The notes: a model not told the origin generated them from the sequence alone. Numbered from the stretch's first letter, positions 34,518 to 43,988 are shown. The stretch is DNA of 64,000 nt from CAZVCG01 sp964626265 (GCA_964626265.1 CAZVCG010000001.1:45013-109012); one strand, 5' to 3'. Made by a program: numbers and translations.

Positions 34518-34692
34518 GTTGCCAGATTCAGCGGTGGAATTCCTAAAAAGAGGTATTGGGCAGAGTACCTTTAAAAATCGGATGTTATCAAGAAGAGTCC
34601 TAAGTGAAAAATGTTCAAAGAATTCGAAGGAATTTCCATTTTGCAGGGCTGATATAATTATGACAAGCGACCTGCTACCTTTTTAGATCTCG

Positions 34693-35040
34693 AGGGGTCC
34701 TCCCTGCGCTTCTTTGTATGCTGGCGGCAAGGGCGCGGGATTTTGATACACGTAGCCCTGAAAAGCGGGAAGCCACCTGCAAGGAATCCACCCACAACAC
34801 AAGCAAAACAACGAAAATTTGCTGATGGTGGCTTCTTTGGTGGATTCTCTCACCCCTTGTGCCACCCACATACAGGGGTCCTTCCAGCCGTCCACCGTAT
34901 ACGGGCGGCAAAGGCGCGGCTTATTTTTAGCGTTCGGCAAGGGAAAGGGTGGACATGGATGGACAGGTGGACACTTTTTGTCCGCAATAATATTGCTTGG
35001 CACTGCTTGTAACCTATGTAACCCGTAACCACCTGTAACC
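34693..35040. repeat. Gene-free stretch with direct repeats and GTAACC iterons
   Basis: No credible gene between 34518 and 35280. Two imperfect direct repeats (34693-34740 and 34875-34922) share GGGGTCCT and GTAT-x4-GGCGGCAA-x-GGCGCGG. Four GTAACC motifs follow at 35009, 35018, 35025 and 35035. Located next to the primase-helicase block, it may be a replication or nicking origin. Confidence 0.5.
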
Positions 35041-35280
35041 CGTTTTCAAGAGCACTCGCTAGCGAAATGACGCGCCTTGCCCGCCCCTATACGCTATTCA
35101 GCAGGGAGGACCCGCAAAGCCCCGACAGAGGCCCGTGTGACGCAACGTGTGGGCAACTACGGCGGTTTAGCCATTGCAACTAAACAGGCTAGAAAAGTGG
35201 CGGGCTGCGTCCCCCCGTATAGGGTTTCGCGGGTAGGACCCGACCGGTCCGTCAGGCCATCAAGCAATGTTATTACAGCA

Positions 35281-35916
35281 TCACGGCTCACACCACGAAG
35301 CCCAAACGCGCCATTTGGGGGCGGGTTCGCCGGACAGCGCTGCAAAACGGATGGTGTTAAATTGCCTCCGGTTGGGTGCGCGAACGACAGCGGTCTTTTC
35401 GCACACGGCCAAAATGTCTCCCCCTTCGATCAACGGGATCAGCCCGTCTGGAATGGCGAAAACATCGTCCGGCTTCCATCCCAAGGCTGCTACTTGCGAA
35501 CCCCACAGATGAGAAAACTGCTTTGCATCCGCCTGAACCTGCTGCCAGCGCTGAGGCGAATATATGGCCGGACACGGCATGGCGCAAAATCTGGCGGCGT
35601 GGTTTGTGAAATCCAAACCAGTATATTGCTTTGAGGGTGTTTCATGTGTTGCGGGTGTTTCGCGTGCAAAATTCCTTTGAATTTCCTCGGTTTTTTCTGC
35701 AACACCTCCGCCATGACCATGAATCTGGTCAGGTGTTGCAGATGGGGCAGACGAAACACCAGCCGCACGATTTACGAGTGAGGTGTTGCGCGAAGGTGTT
35801 GCAAGTGATGTCTTTGAAATCTTTGCGATTTCGGCATGTGCAACACCTGAAACACCTGCAACACCCTTATTGATGATGGAGGGGAAAAGACCGGAGAACG
35901 CGTCATGCATCGACAT
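35281..35916 (-). CDS. Hypothetical island protein downstream of the primase
   Basis: 211 aa from the ATG at 35916, which has GGGGAGGG six bases before it; the start lies inside the primase reading frame, so the two are coupled. The N-terminal half is low-complexity (Ser/Thr/Ala-rich), the C-terminal half is better defined (QRWQQVQADAKQFSHLWGSQ, LGWKPDDVFAIPDGL, CEKTAVVRAPNRRQFNTIRF). Proteins of this type follow DUF927 genes in other alphaproteobacterial islands, in my recollection. Function unknown. Confidence 0.7.
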   Translation of the reverse strand: MSMHDAFSGLFPSIINKGVAGVSGVAHAEIAKISKTSLATPSRNTSLVNRAAGVSSAPSATPDQIHGHGGGVAEKTEEIQRNFARETPATHETPSKQYTGLDFTNHAARFCAMPCPAIYSPQRWQQVQADAKQFSHLWGSQVAALGWKPDDVFAIPDGLIPLIEGGDILAVCEKTAVVRAPNRRQFNTIRFAALSGEPAPKWRVWASWCEP

Positions 35917-38500
35917 GATCGCCCTCCCCACTGAGAATGGAGGCCGGAATGTGGTAGAGCCTTGTTTGCCCAACACCCGGTACTCTCATGCTGACGGTGT
36001 ACTTGCCCCCTGCATCGCGCTTGATGAGGCCGCGCTGGGCAAGGTATCTCTTGACCAGATTCTTGTTCAGACTGCCAATAACCTCCTTTTCAAAGACGGG
36101 TGGCAGGATGAAGTATTCCCACTCCTCATCAGCGGTCATGCGCTTGAATCCGGCGCGTTGGATGGTTTTCCGGTCAACAATGCTGTTGTTGTCGGCTTTT
36201 TCTTGCCACACCTCGAAGCGGGAACTGCCATGTTCTGAAATAAACGCCTTCAGATTTTTCTCGGCGTCCTTGCCTTCATGCGCTTGCGTGCCGCCGCGCG
36301 CCACCAGCCAGTCCGTGAATAGACGAATGCAGGCTTGCTCCGCTTCACCCTTGGGCCATGGCAATATGCCGGAGGCGATGGCAAGTTCCCCAACAGCCGC
36401 CACCAGCGCGAACTTTTGACCCACGCGCATGACCTGCCCATCGCTGTCAGCAGGGATGTTTTCCTCGGCCCAACATTTTCTAGCCGTGGCAACGCTGTCT
36501 ACGATGGCGGTTCTGTTCGCGCAAAGCATTTCCAGAAAGGCATCGGCCACCGTTCCGGTAAATTGTCCGGCAAAGTGTTTCAAGGCGATGGAAAAACGGT
36601 TTCCGTCCGGAAACTCGTGAAGATTTTCAAAAGCGCCATGGCCGCAGCCGGCATCGGCTGGAAACTCGATAAAGCGGACGGTCTGACCAGCTTTCGGCTG
36701 CCTTCCGGTTTCCTGCATTTTTGCCGCGAGGCCAGTTTCGCCGGAACTGAGAAATACCAGACGGAACTGTTCTGCGGGTTTCGTTGCGCCATCGCGCCGC
36801 GAACGCGCCTTGCCTGTGCCGTTGCCCAGCATGTACGTCATCGCATCCGCTGAAAAACCATCGACTTGCGATAATTCATCAAGAGCAAGAAAACCATCAT
36901 TCGCTTGCCGCGCCAATCCTTCGGCGGCATTATCGGTCGTGCGCCAGCTTTGAAGCGTTACACCCCATATGGAGACGGTAACGATCAACAGGGTGCTCTT
37001 GCCCATGGATGATCCGCCTTCAGCATGTAAACCGAAGTTCTCTTCTCCCATGGGTTCGAGAAGCGGTCCCGTTAAGGCGACGCATACAGCAAAGACAAGC
37101 CTACTGTTTCCGGCACAGAGCCGACCAACGCTCTGTTGCCACTCTTGCAGCGTGCCGCGCGACACATGACTCTTGACTGCCCTTATTTGCTGCAAAACAA
37201 TCCGTTCGCCGGATTTTTGCCCGTAAACTCGATTGGGCAGAACATAACAGCCATTATGCCAGCCCGTTTTCTGAACGCAGATCGCGCGCGGTATTGGATT
37301 GGCCATAATGATGTAATTGTGCAGATGCTTGTTGCCGTTGGGAGCAAGGCGCAAGCCAAGGGAAAGCAATTCCTCGCGATAGGCAGTGCCGTCTCCGGCA
37401 AGAGAGGCCATCGGCAATACATATTCCTTGCGCCGACCGTCATTGTCGAGGATAACACACACGCGACCCCAGTTGTGAGCTTGTCCATCGCGGGTCTGGT
37501 GCGTAATCGCCAAATAAGAACAGAACCACGTCCATTCGGTTGTTGGGTTGCCAGCCTCGTCTTTTGTTTGTCTTTCATATTCCACGCCGTTCGGCGTAAG
37601 GCGGTATAGAGATCCCAATTTCTTATTCAGATCGGTAAGCTCGGACTCTTTTATATAGGGCGGTAATGTGGCAAGCTTGAGAAACCGCTCCATGTCCTGA
37701 AATGTCCAGCCGCTTTCAAGAGCATCGGCCAGATCGTAACCCTGCGGCACCTCACAACCAGACGGCTCAAACCCGTTTTCGACCGGGTTCCGTTTTCCTA
37801 TGGCCTCGGCGGGCAGGTGGAAAATGCTGTCTACACCAGCGACAACGCACAGGTCATAAACAGCATCACCAAACTGACTGCCCGCTTCGTCATGATCGGT
37901 GGCGATGACAACGCGCCGACCCTTAACCGCCGACCAGTTTGTTTTTTGCGGTGACTTCGCCCCATGCATGGGCGTGGTGGCAATATAATCGGGGAAAAGG
38001 ATTTTGGCTGCGTCGGCGGTCTTCTCGCCTTCGCAAACGATAATAGTGGCGTCCTGCCGCTTCAGAATTTCCGGCAGACGATAAAGCGGGCGTGGTATCG
38101 GCATGCCCACGCTGCGCCATGCCTTCCTGCCATTGCTAAGATCGCAATAACAGAGCGGCAAAATTTTCTTTTCTCGCTCGCACGTTTCTTTGTTGGTAAT
38201 GTCCCACCGCGCCACATACCCGATAAGTTGGCCATCAGCCTGATGATAGGGATAGAGGATTGTTGGCTTGCCACCAAAATCAGGCATTGCGAAATTGCAG
38301 GGCGGCGCATCGGCTGGAACAGGAATAATAGGAGTCTTGGCGGGTTTCTTTTGTGCCTCGTTCTTGTTCCCATTCTGTGCAGCGGCAATTTCTTCGGGTT
38401 GTAAGGGTGCCGTCAGCCTCTCATCCAGTGGTTGAATCTGATCGCTGGGCTGCGGTTCTGATTGCGGTTGTGATTTTGGTTTTGGCAGTGGCGCAGTCAT
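35903..38500 (-). CDS. TOPRIM/DUF927 primase-helicase
   Basis: 865 aa. An N-terminal TOPRIM-like region (ATIIVCEGEKTADAAK; VVIATDHDEAGSQFG) precedes a DUF927 ATPase part with GGSSMGKST as P loop, GFLALDELSQV and FLSSGETGLA. Such proteins drive replication of plasmids, phages and satellites. Linked by an ATGA overlap to the small gene at 38497. Supports an element able to replicate after excision. Confidence 0.88.
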   Translation of the reverse strand: MTAPLPKPKSQPQSEPQPSDQIQPLDERLTAPLQPEEIAAAQNGNKNEAQKKPAKTPIIPVPADAPPCNFAMPDFGGKPTILYPYHQADGQLIGYVARWDITNKETCEREKKILPLCYCDLSNGRKAWRSVGMPIPRPLYRLPEILKRQDATIIVCEGEKTADAAKILFPDYIATTPMHGAKSPQKTNWSAVKGRRVVIATDHDEAGSQFGDAVYDLCVVAGVDSIFHLPAEAIGKRNPVENGFEPSGCEVPQGYDLADALESGWTFQDMERFLKLATLPPYIKESELTDLNKKLGSLYRLTPNGVEYERQTKDEAGNPTTEWTWFCSYLAITHQTRDGQAHNWGRVCVILDNDGRRKEYVLPMASLAGDGTAYREELLSLGLRLAPNGNKHLHNYIIMANPIPRAICVQKTGWHNGCYVLPNRVYGQKSGERIVLQQIRAVKSHVSRGTLQEWQQSVGRLCAGNSRLVFAVCVALTGPLLEPMGEENFGLHAEGGSSMGKSTLLIVTVSIWGVTLQSWRTTDNAAEGLARQANDGFLALDELSQVDGFSADAMTYMLGNGTGKARSRRDGATKPAEQFRLVFLSSGETGLAAKMQETGRQPKAGQTVRFIEFPADAGCGHGAFENLHEFPDGNRFSIALKHFAGQFTGTVADAFLEMLCANRTAIVDSVATARKCWAEENIPADSDGQVMRVGQKFALVAAVGELAIASGILPWPKGEAEQACIRLFTDWLVARGGTQAHEGKDAEKNLKAFISEHGSSRFEVWQEKADNNSIVDRKTIQRAGFKRMTADEEWEYFILPPVFEKEVIGSLNKNLVKRYLAQRGLIKRDAGGKYTVSMRVPGVGQTRLYHIPASILSGEGDHVDA

Positions 38501-38856
38501 GGCGAGCCTCCAATCATGCGAAGCACCGCCTTCGCCGCCTCGCTCTGAGACAGGCCGAGCACGTAAGCGACAAGCGATGTCACATCGCCGCCCGATGCAG
38601 CGACCGCAAAATCAGCCCATTTTCCGGTTCGAAGATTGATCTTGAAACTTCCGAAGGCGGAATCGGCGCGACGCGGGTTCAATGCCACATATTCATGGCC
38701 GTTGGTTTTACCCTGCGGCAACACCCGGTGAAGGATCGCAGGCAAGAACGGCAAGGCCTGTTCATGCACCCGCGTGAAATAATCCCGGTCATGTCGCATG
38801 GATTTCATCCATGACAGTGTCCGAGATTTCTTTCTGCCGGAGCAATGATGCGGCAC
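38497..38856 (-). CDS. Primase-associated hypothetical protein
   Basis: Up to 119 aa from a GTG at 38856; Met codons at 38808 and 38799 are alternatives. The C-terminal part (YVALNPRRADSAFGSFKIN, TGKWADFAVAASGGDVTSLV) resembles the CHC2/primase zinc-domain relatives found fused or next to TOPRIM primases, but lacks the Cys ligands. Overlaps the primase start. Confidence 0.65.
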   Translation of the reverse strand: MPHHCSGRKKSRTLSWMKSMRHDRDYFTRVHEQALPFLPAILHRVLPQGKTNGHEYVALNPRRADSAFGSFKINLRTGKWADFAVAASGGDVTSLVAYVLGLSQSEAAKAVLRMIGGSP

Positions 38857-38859
38857 TCT

Positions 38860-39126
38860 TCATCGCATCCCCCTGCGGGCAAGGCTTTGGGGCTGCCGTT
38901 CTTCAACTCGCTCAAGCTTAAGCAGCCAGTCCCGGACGGCTTCAAGCCGGTAATAAACCCGCCTGCCGATCACGACATAGGGTGGCGATTGCCTTAGCGC
39001 CCGGTCCCGTTGGCACGTCCGAATGGTTACGCCGCGTTGGGCTGCATACTCGTGCTCGCTGACAAAGCCTTCCAGAACCGAAGGTTTGCGCTTTTCTGCG
39101 AATTCTTGTGAATTTTCCTGTTCCAT
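38860..39126 (-). CDS. AlpA/excisionase-like helix-turn-helix protein
   Basis: 88 aa with a MerR-like winged helix: VSEHEYAAQRGVTIRTCQRD then PPYVVIGRRVYYRLEAVRDWL. Proteins of this type act as recombination directionality factors or regulators of integrase in tRNA islands. Directly upstream of the primase genes on the same strand. Confidence 0.82.
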   Translation of the reverse strand: MEQENSQEFAEKRKPSVLEGFVSEHEYAAQRGVTIRTCQRDRALRQSPPYVVIGRRVYYRLEAVRDWLLKLERVEERQPQSLARRGMR

Positions 39127-39204
39127 AAAGTCTCCTCTCGTTGAATTGGCGACTTGCGCCGACGAGAGGGAATTTAAGCATTCGGAATTGCCTAGAAAAT
39201 TTGC

Positions 39205-39993
39205 TCAAAACTGTGCCTGATAAAATAATTGTGGGCATGCCTCTTTGATTTCATTGGGAAAAGTCTTCCATAGCTCGCTAATCGTATTTCGTATGGTTTG
39301 AGCTTTCGGCCCGTCCTTGTCGGGAAAATTCTTTATGAACCATGATTCGAGATAAAATGCCTCGCTTCGAAAAGAATCCTCACATTTGCCGGCTTTGCAC
39401 CGCCTTTCAAATTCCTGTTCTACGATAGGCATTTCTGTGGGGCGACCCGGACGTTTTTTTACATGGCGTGGAAGATCAAGGGTTGCTGGCGGCTCTACCA
39501 CGGGCGGGGAAACAGGGGCAGGAGGCTTTTCCGGCACAGGTAAAGGGGCTGGAAGGTTAACACGCGGCCCAATGCGAACATCGTAAAGCAGGATACCAGG
39601 CCCCTCAACGATGTCCTTCGCAATATTTTTCAGACGCAAGGTTGCCCAAGCGGATGCCGGTATTTCTCTCCATGGCGCAAGCGGTGAGTTCTCACGCGCC
39701 CATGCCGTCAGATGTCCATAAAACAGCAGCCCTATGAAATTGGTCGTCATCTTATCAACAATAGCCTGTTTTTCCTTTATGAGATGTTGTGTGAAGCCGT
39801 CAAAATCGTTTGGCGTGTTTATCTGTTCCCCATCATCGGATATTTCGTATACCCACTTCCCTTCATGTTTGAGCCGCTTGTCAGCCGCTTCATACTCTTT
39901 CATCAATTTGGCATCACGGTATTTTTGGCAGGCGTATAAAAGCCTTTCAGCCTTTGCCGCTTCGGGCGGCAGCCCGTCATTTGTTTGCGACAT
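39205..39993 (-). CDS. Hypothetical island protein next to integrase
   Basis: 262 aa from the ATG at 39993 (MSQTNDGLPPEAAKAERLLY), overlapping the integrase end by 17 bases. Two parts separated by a Pro-rich linker (LPAPLPVPEKPPAPVSPPV): an N-terminal helical domain and a C-terminal domain ending GPKAQTIRNTISELWKTFP. No known family recalled; perhaps a mobility accessory protein. Confidence 0.7.
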   Translation of the reverse strand: MSQTNDGLPPEAAKAERLLYACQKYRDAKLMKEYEAADKRLKHEGKWVYEISDDGEQINTPNDFDGFTQHLIKEKQAIVDKMTTNFIGLLFYGHLTAWARENSPLAPWREIPASAWATLRLKNIAKDIVEGPGILLYDVRIGPRVNLPAPLPVPEKPPAPVSPPVVEPPATLDLPRHVKKRPGRPTEMPIVEQEFERRCKAGKCEDSFRSEAFYLESWFIKNFPDKDGPKAQTIRNTISELWKTFPNEIKEACPQLFYQAQF

Positions 39994-41305
39994 TCTTTTT
40001 TTCCTCAATGAAATCATCTGATTCAAGCGGGGCCATGATATAATTGCCGACAAACTCCGCTGCATTCCGTTGTGGATCGTCATACAGGTGCGCGTAACGT
40101 TGTGTTGTTTGCACCTGCGTATGCCCCAACATTTGGCCGATTAAGGGCAGGGAAGCTCCAGACGAAACAAGAATGCTTGCAAAGGAGTGGCGAAGATCAT
40201 GAATGCGGACATTGGGCCATTCCGTCATTATGGGGTTGCCATCGCTATCCAGCTTTTGCTTCCCATGTTTGTCTTTCATCGGAACTCGATCCACGAGTCC
40301 TGCTGCCGTACATGTGGCAACCCATGTGCGACGAATTTCTTGTATTGGTTGATCAGGGGAAACGTCGCTCGGAAATACAAAACGGCTATTCTTTGCGGTC
40401 TTATCCTTTTTTAGCCGTTCCTGAAAATCTATTTCGGCTTGTGTCATTAGATTCTTCAGAAGCTTTAGAGCTGTGCTATTCAACGGCACCCGGTGGAGCT
40501 TCCGTTGCTTGGTGTGGGCGCTGGGCTTAGTCCAGATGCCGTTTTCCAGATCAAACATATCCCAAGTTGCTCGGGTAACTTCACTTTTGCGCGCCCCTGT
40601 AAGCATAAGAAGCTTGATCGCGTTGGCGGCTGTTCTATCCGTATGTGCGTTTAACGCCGTTGCCAGCGCTATGATTTCCTTCTTGTTGAGATAACGATCA
40701 CGTTTTTCTTCTGGATTGTGCCGAATCCCAATTACTGGGTTTTTATCAAGCCAATCCCAGCGAATAGCTAAATTAAAAGCCTTGCGTAGGGAGGCAACAG
40801 CGCGATTGGCCCGAATAGGGGCATCCCGTTTCGCGGATATTTCTTCATGTAACGCGTCAATATCTGCCGCTTCAACCTTGGCAACTTTTTCCATCCCCAG
40901 CTTTGGGAGAATGAGGTTTTGCCACATACTGATTTCATCTTTTTGCGTCTTGATGGCTTTACGGGGCAACCATTCCTTTTCATAGCGCTCCCAAAGTTCC
41001 CGAACTGTTGGAGCATCGCGTCTTGCCTGCCGTTCACCCAATGGATCCTTGCCAAGATCAATTTCGCGTTTTTTATCACAAGCAACTTTACGAGCAGCGG
41101 CCACGGTCCAGTCGGGGAAGGATCCAATGGTCATTCGGCGCTGCCGACCATCAATTCGATAGTCCAGCACAAACGCTTTTGCCCCGGTTGTGGTAATGCG
41201 TAGACCAAACCCTTTTACAGCATCATCCCAAATGATACGCTGGCCTTGCTTGGGGGATATGGCTTTCCTTGCTTCGTTGTCAGTCAGTCGAGAATTTGAG
41301 GCCAT
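39977..41305 (-). CDS. int: Tyrosine-recombinase integrase (P4-type, DUF4102 arm domain)
   Basis: 442 aa. N-terminal arm-binding domain (LTDNEARKAISPKQG, WDDAVKGFGLRITTTGAKAF), SAM-like core-binding domain, and C-terminal catalytic domain with Arg (GARKSEV), HDLRHSFAS, LGHTQVQTTQRYAHL (Tyr nucleophile). Class typically integrates into tRNA 3' parts. It lies 164 bases from attR with its start toward the attachment site, as in similar islands. Predicted to recombine the 16-bp core of tRNA-Lys(CTT). Confidence 0.95.
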   Translation of the reverse strand: MASNSRLTDNEARKAISPKQGQRIIWDDAVKGFGLRITTTGAKAFVLDYRIDGRQRRMTIGSFPDWTVAAARKVACDKKREIDLGKDPLGERQARRDAPTVRELWERYEKEWLPRKAIKTQKDEISMWQNLILPKLGMEKVAKVEAADIDALHEEISAKRDAPIRANRAVASLRKAFNLAIRWDWLDKNPVIGIRHNPEEKRDRYLNKKEIIALATALNAHTDRTAANAIKLLMLTGARKSEVTRATWDMFDLENGIWTKPSAHTKQRKLHRVPLNSTALKLLKNLMTQAEIDFQERLKKDKTAKNSRFVFPSDVSPDQPIQEIRRTWVATCTAAGLVDRVPMKDKHGKQKLDSDGNPIMTEWPNVRIHDLRHSFASILVSSGASLPLIGQMLGHTQVQTTQRYAHLYDDPQRNAAEFVGNYIMAPLESDDFIEEKKNVANK

Positions 41306-41468
41306 GGCTTTGTCAACAATAGGTCAAAGACGTGAATGGCTATAACTGTCATTTCGTTATAATCTAATGGAATCTTGTTTCGCATACTTTCGCAAAGAAA
41401 TCAAATGATTAATGGCTATTTTCGAAAGTTGACATATTTATCAAAAGGTTGGAGAAAGGGAGGGAACC

Positions 41469-41515
41469 GACTCTTAATCAGCGGGTCGCGGGTTCGAGCC
41501 CCTCATCGCCCACCA
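41469..41515 (+). other. attR: 3' part of tRNA-Lys(CTT)
   Basis: Core GACTCTTAATCAGCGG (41469-41484) followed by variable loop, T arm (TTCGAGC loop) and ATCGCCCA-CCA. Sequence before it is not tRNA. Together with 14937-14981 it rebuilds an intron-less tRNA-Lys(CTT); its T arm differs at two positions from that of the intron-containing copy. Confidence 0.93.
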
Positions 41516-41570
41516 GCCTTCGCAAGCGTTGTGCACAAAGATTGCCTTGCCATAGCCTGAAAGGCGAAAG

Positions 41571-41586
41571 GCGGGTTTTTTCCCGC
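41571..41586 (+). terminator. Hairpin with T-run after attR tRNA remnant
   Basis: GCGGG, six T, CCCGC. Likely the original terminator of the tRNA-Lys gene. The rest of 41516-41683 shows no gene. Confidence 0.5.
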
Positions 41587-41713
41587 TTGCTTCGGCTTTG
41601 CAAGCCGTCTCATAAGTATTTGACCTCCTAAAATATGCGCTTACGCCCCTGACCAAAAACATGTTAACCATGTTTGCGCCTTCTTGCGCGGAATCAATCG
41701 TTTGTCAGGTTCT

Positions 41714-42685
41714 ATGTCCATGCCGTTCCGAAGAATACTTTCTGTTGGTCTGTTGTCTCTGTTGCTGGCCTGCGGCGCGTTAGTGCCGCGCGTTCAGGCT
41801 GCGGGAGGCGCGACTTCGCTTCGCGCCGCCGAGCCTGCGGACTCCGGCGTCCTTGTTCCGGCGATGAACGGCAAGCAATTGTCCAAAAGCTTCGGAGTGA
41901 CCCTTAATACCGTGAGGGACGAGCCGGACGGCGCGATCAAAATCGCGCCGCACCGCGCCATTTACAATATGACCCTTGCGTCGGCCAAAAACGGCGGCAA
42001 CATCAACGGAGTCACTGGCCGCATGATGTTCGAATGGGCCGACACCTGCGACGGTTGGGCGGTGCAACAGAATCTTCAATTGCGGTTCACGTATGCCGAA
42101 GGCGATGAATCCGAAGTCAACAGCACAGTCATCAGCTGGGAGGCCAAAGACGGCACGCGTTATAATTTCAATGTGCGACGCGTGACGAACGGCAAAGATG
42201 ATGAAATTTTCCGTGGCCGCGCAACTTTGGGAAGCGAGGGCGGCATGGCCCAATACACGGTTCCCAAGGATAAGAAGGACATGGCGCTTCAAGCAGGCAC
42301 AATGTTTCCTTCGGCGCATACGAGAGAAATTCTGGAAAAGGCGCTTGAGAAGGAAAGGTTTTTCACGCGTAATGTGTTCGACGGATCGGATGAAGACGGA
42401 TTGGCGATCGTCAGCGCGTTTATCGGCGAACGCCACGATCAGCTGAAAATGAGCGAATTGACCCCGGAATTGCGCTCGAATTCATTGCTAGCCGAGAAGG
42501 CATGGCCCATAAGGTTGGCGTTTTTTAAGCCTGAATCCGAAACCGGCGAGTCGGATTACGAAATGGATCTTGTGCTGCAAGCTAACGGGGTTGCCCGTTC
42601 GATGCTCATCGACTACGGCGATTTCGCTGTCTCAGGGATTCTCAGCGGGCTTGAAACCCTGCCCGTGGAAGGGTGTCATGACTAG
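41714..42685 (+). CDS. eipB: EipB/DUF1849-family periplasmic protein
   Basis: EipB is a periplasmic beta-spiral protein needed for envelope integrity in alphaproteobacteria. The product has a signal peptide (RRILSVGLLSLLLACGA, cleaved near VQA), then the family pattern HRAIYNMTLASA, GRMMFEWADTCDGWAV, and the terminal EGC that pairs with the Cys of TCDGW in a conserved disulfide. Start ATG 41714 (or 41720) is chosen to place the signal peptide correctly. Confidence 0.9.
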   Translation: MSMPFRRILSVGLLSLLLACGALVPRVQAAGGATSLRAAEPADSGVLVPAMNGKQLSKSFGVTLNTVRDEPDGAIKIAPHRAIYNMTLASAKNGGNINGVTGRMMFEWADTCDGWAVQQNLQLRFTYAEGDESEVNSTVISWEAKDGTRYNFNVRRVTNGKDDEIFRGRATLGSEGGMAQYTVPKDKKDMALQAGTMFPSAHTREILEKALEKERFFTRNVFDGSDEDGLAIVSAFIGERHDQLKMSELTPELRSNSLLAEKAWPIRLAFFKPESETGESDYEMDLVLQANGVARSMLIDYGDFAVSGILSGLETLPVEGCHD

Positions 42686-42694
42686 GATATCTTC

Positions 42695-43303
42695 ATGCGC
42701 ATTGTCCTGATAAGCGGCAGTCACAGGCAAGCTTCACAATCGGAACGCGTAACCAATTATTTGGCTCAACGGTTGTCAGTCATAGGGACGGGCATGACAA
42801 CCGACATTATTTCACTGGCGGGGAATCCGTTACCCCTATGGGACGAAAGCGCATGGCAGAAAGGTGGCGCGCTGCAGATGCAGTGGGCGACATACGGCGA
42901 GCGGTTGAAAGCTGCGGATGGTTTTATCGTCGTGTCGCCGGAATGGCACGGCATGGTTCCTGCGGGATTGAAAAATTTTCTTTTGTTCGCGCATGCGCGC
43001 GAAGTAGGGCACAAGCCAGCGTTGATCGTGACAGTATCGGCGAGTCGTGGCGGGAGCTATCCTGTGAATGAACTCCGCGCCAGCGGGTATAAAAACACGC
43101 GTCTTTGTTTCATCCCTGAACACCTTATTGTGCACGACGTTGAAAAGATGTTTGTGGGCGATCAGCCTGCGGACGAGAAGGACGACTATATCCGCGCCAG
43201 AGCCGATTTTGCGTTAAAGTGCCTTTTGCGCTATGCCCATGCGCTGAAGCCCGTTTGGGAAGATGGGGCTTTGCTGGACAAAAACTATCCTTACGGGATG
43301 TAA
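42695..43303 (+). CDS. NAD(P)H-dependent FMN reductase
   Basis: 202 aa flavodoxin-like fold of the NADPH-dependent FMN reductase family: ISGSHRQASQSERV (phosphate loop), VVSPEWHGMVPAGLKNFL (flavin contact, analogous to PEYNxS), VTVSASRGGSYP. Reduces FMN or quinones in the cytosol. Nine bases after eipB; may be co-transcribed with it and tsaB. Confidence 0.85.
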   Translation: MRIVLISGSHRQASQSERVTNYLAQRLSVIGTGMTTDIISLAGNPLPLWDESAWQKGGALQMQWATYGERLKAADGFIVVSPEWHGMVPAGLKNFLLFAHAREVGHKPALIVTVSASRGGSYPVNELRASGYKNTRLCFIPEHLIVHDVEKMFVGDQPADEKDDYIRARADFALKCLLRYAHALKPVWEDGALLDKNYPYGM

Positions 43304-43313
43304 TTTTATCGCC

Positions 43314-43988
43314 ATGCGCATTTTAAGCCTCGATAGCGCCGGAAGCGTATGCGCCGCATGCGTGTGGGACGATGGACGAATACTTGCCTGTGCTGAGGAA
43401 CGCATGGAGAGGGGCCAAGACGTGCGGCTTGTGCCTTTGGCGCAAGAGGTGATGGCCAAGGCTGGCGTAACGTACAACGATCTTGATCGCATTGCCGTCA
43501 CACGTGGACCGGGGAGCTTTACGGGTTTGCGCATTGGCTTGGCCGCCGCCCGGGGGTTCGGGCTGGCGGCCGGCAGGCCGGTGTTGGGCATAGACCGCTT
43601 CACGCTTTACCGTGAACAACATAAATTGGCGGATAGCGATTTGCTGGTGGTTCTGGAATCCAAACGGCTGGAACTTTATTGCCGTTTGTATCTTGCGAAA
43701 GGCGAACCGCAAGAAGACCGCATGTTGCCTCCCGATGACATCGCAGCCTTGGCGCATAGACATCCGCAATTGAAGGTGACAGGAGATGCTCAAGAAGTTT
43801 TGAGAAAAATATTGCCAGCACATGTTGCATATCCGGCATATGAGGAGCCTGAGATTGTCACATGCGCTTCTTTGGCGGCGCGGGCAGACATTAATGATTC
43901 TGCCTATTTGCCGCGGCCCTATTATCTCCGAGCGCCGGATGTAACGATGGCCAAAAACACGGCGGGACCGACATGCGGAACATCGTAA
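43314..43988 (+). CDS. tsaB: tRNA threonylcarbamoyladenosine protein TsaB
   Basis: TsaB scaffolds TsaD in making the t6A37 modification of ANN-decoding tRNAs. The ATG at 43314 (MRILSLDSAGSVCAA) matches the family start; the frame extends upstream but those residues overlap the previous gene. Motifs: VTRGPGSFTGLRIGLAAARGFGL. Overlaps rimI by 16 bases, the usual alphaproteobacterial pair. Confidence 0.93.
   Translation: MRILSLDSAGSVCAACVWDDGRILACAEERMERGQDVRLVPLAQEVMAKAGVTYNDLDRIAVTRGPGSFTGLRIGLAAARGFGLAAGRPVLGIDRFTLYREQHKLADSDLLVVLESKRLELYCRLYLAKGEPQEDRMLPPDDIAALAHRHPQLKVTGDAQEVLRKILPAHVAYPAYEEPEIVTCASLAARADINDSAYLPRPYYLRAPDVTMAKNTAGPTCGTS

Larger units (their letters stand above)
14966..41484. 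mobile_element. tRNA-Lys-integrated genomic island (~26.5 kb)
   Basis: Bounded by identical 16-bp cores from the tRNA-Lys(CTT) anticodon arm; joining the two halves recreates a full tRNA gene. A tyrosine integrase gene points away from and abuts the right end, with a replication/mobility block beside it. Cargo includes several XRE regulators, a nucleotide-directed enzyme cluster and an Avs-like STAND ATPase. Much of 22-34 kb is visibly more A+T rich than the flanking core genes. No conjugation genes are seen, so it is likely an integrative (possibly mobilisable or satellite-like) element. Confidence 0.93.

Noticed and set aside
34675..35028. Several overlapping small frames on both strands between the STAND gene and the primase block
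   Set aside because: No ribosome sites, repetitive sequence and conflicting frames; treated as a non-coding repeat region.
14937..41515. Island as a prophage or conjugative element
   Set aside because: No capsid, terminase, tail, relaxase or type IV secretion genes are present; only integrase, AlpA-like and primase functions.
41474..41671. Minus-strand open frame over attR
   Set aside because: Same antisense-tRNA artefact (WWAMRGSNPRPAD).
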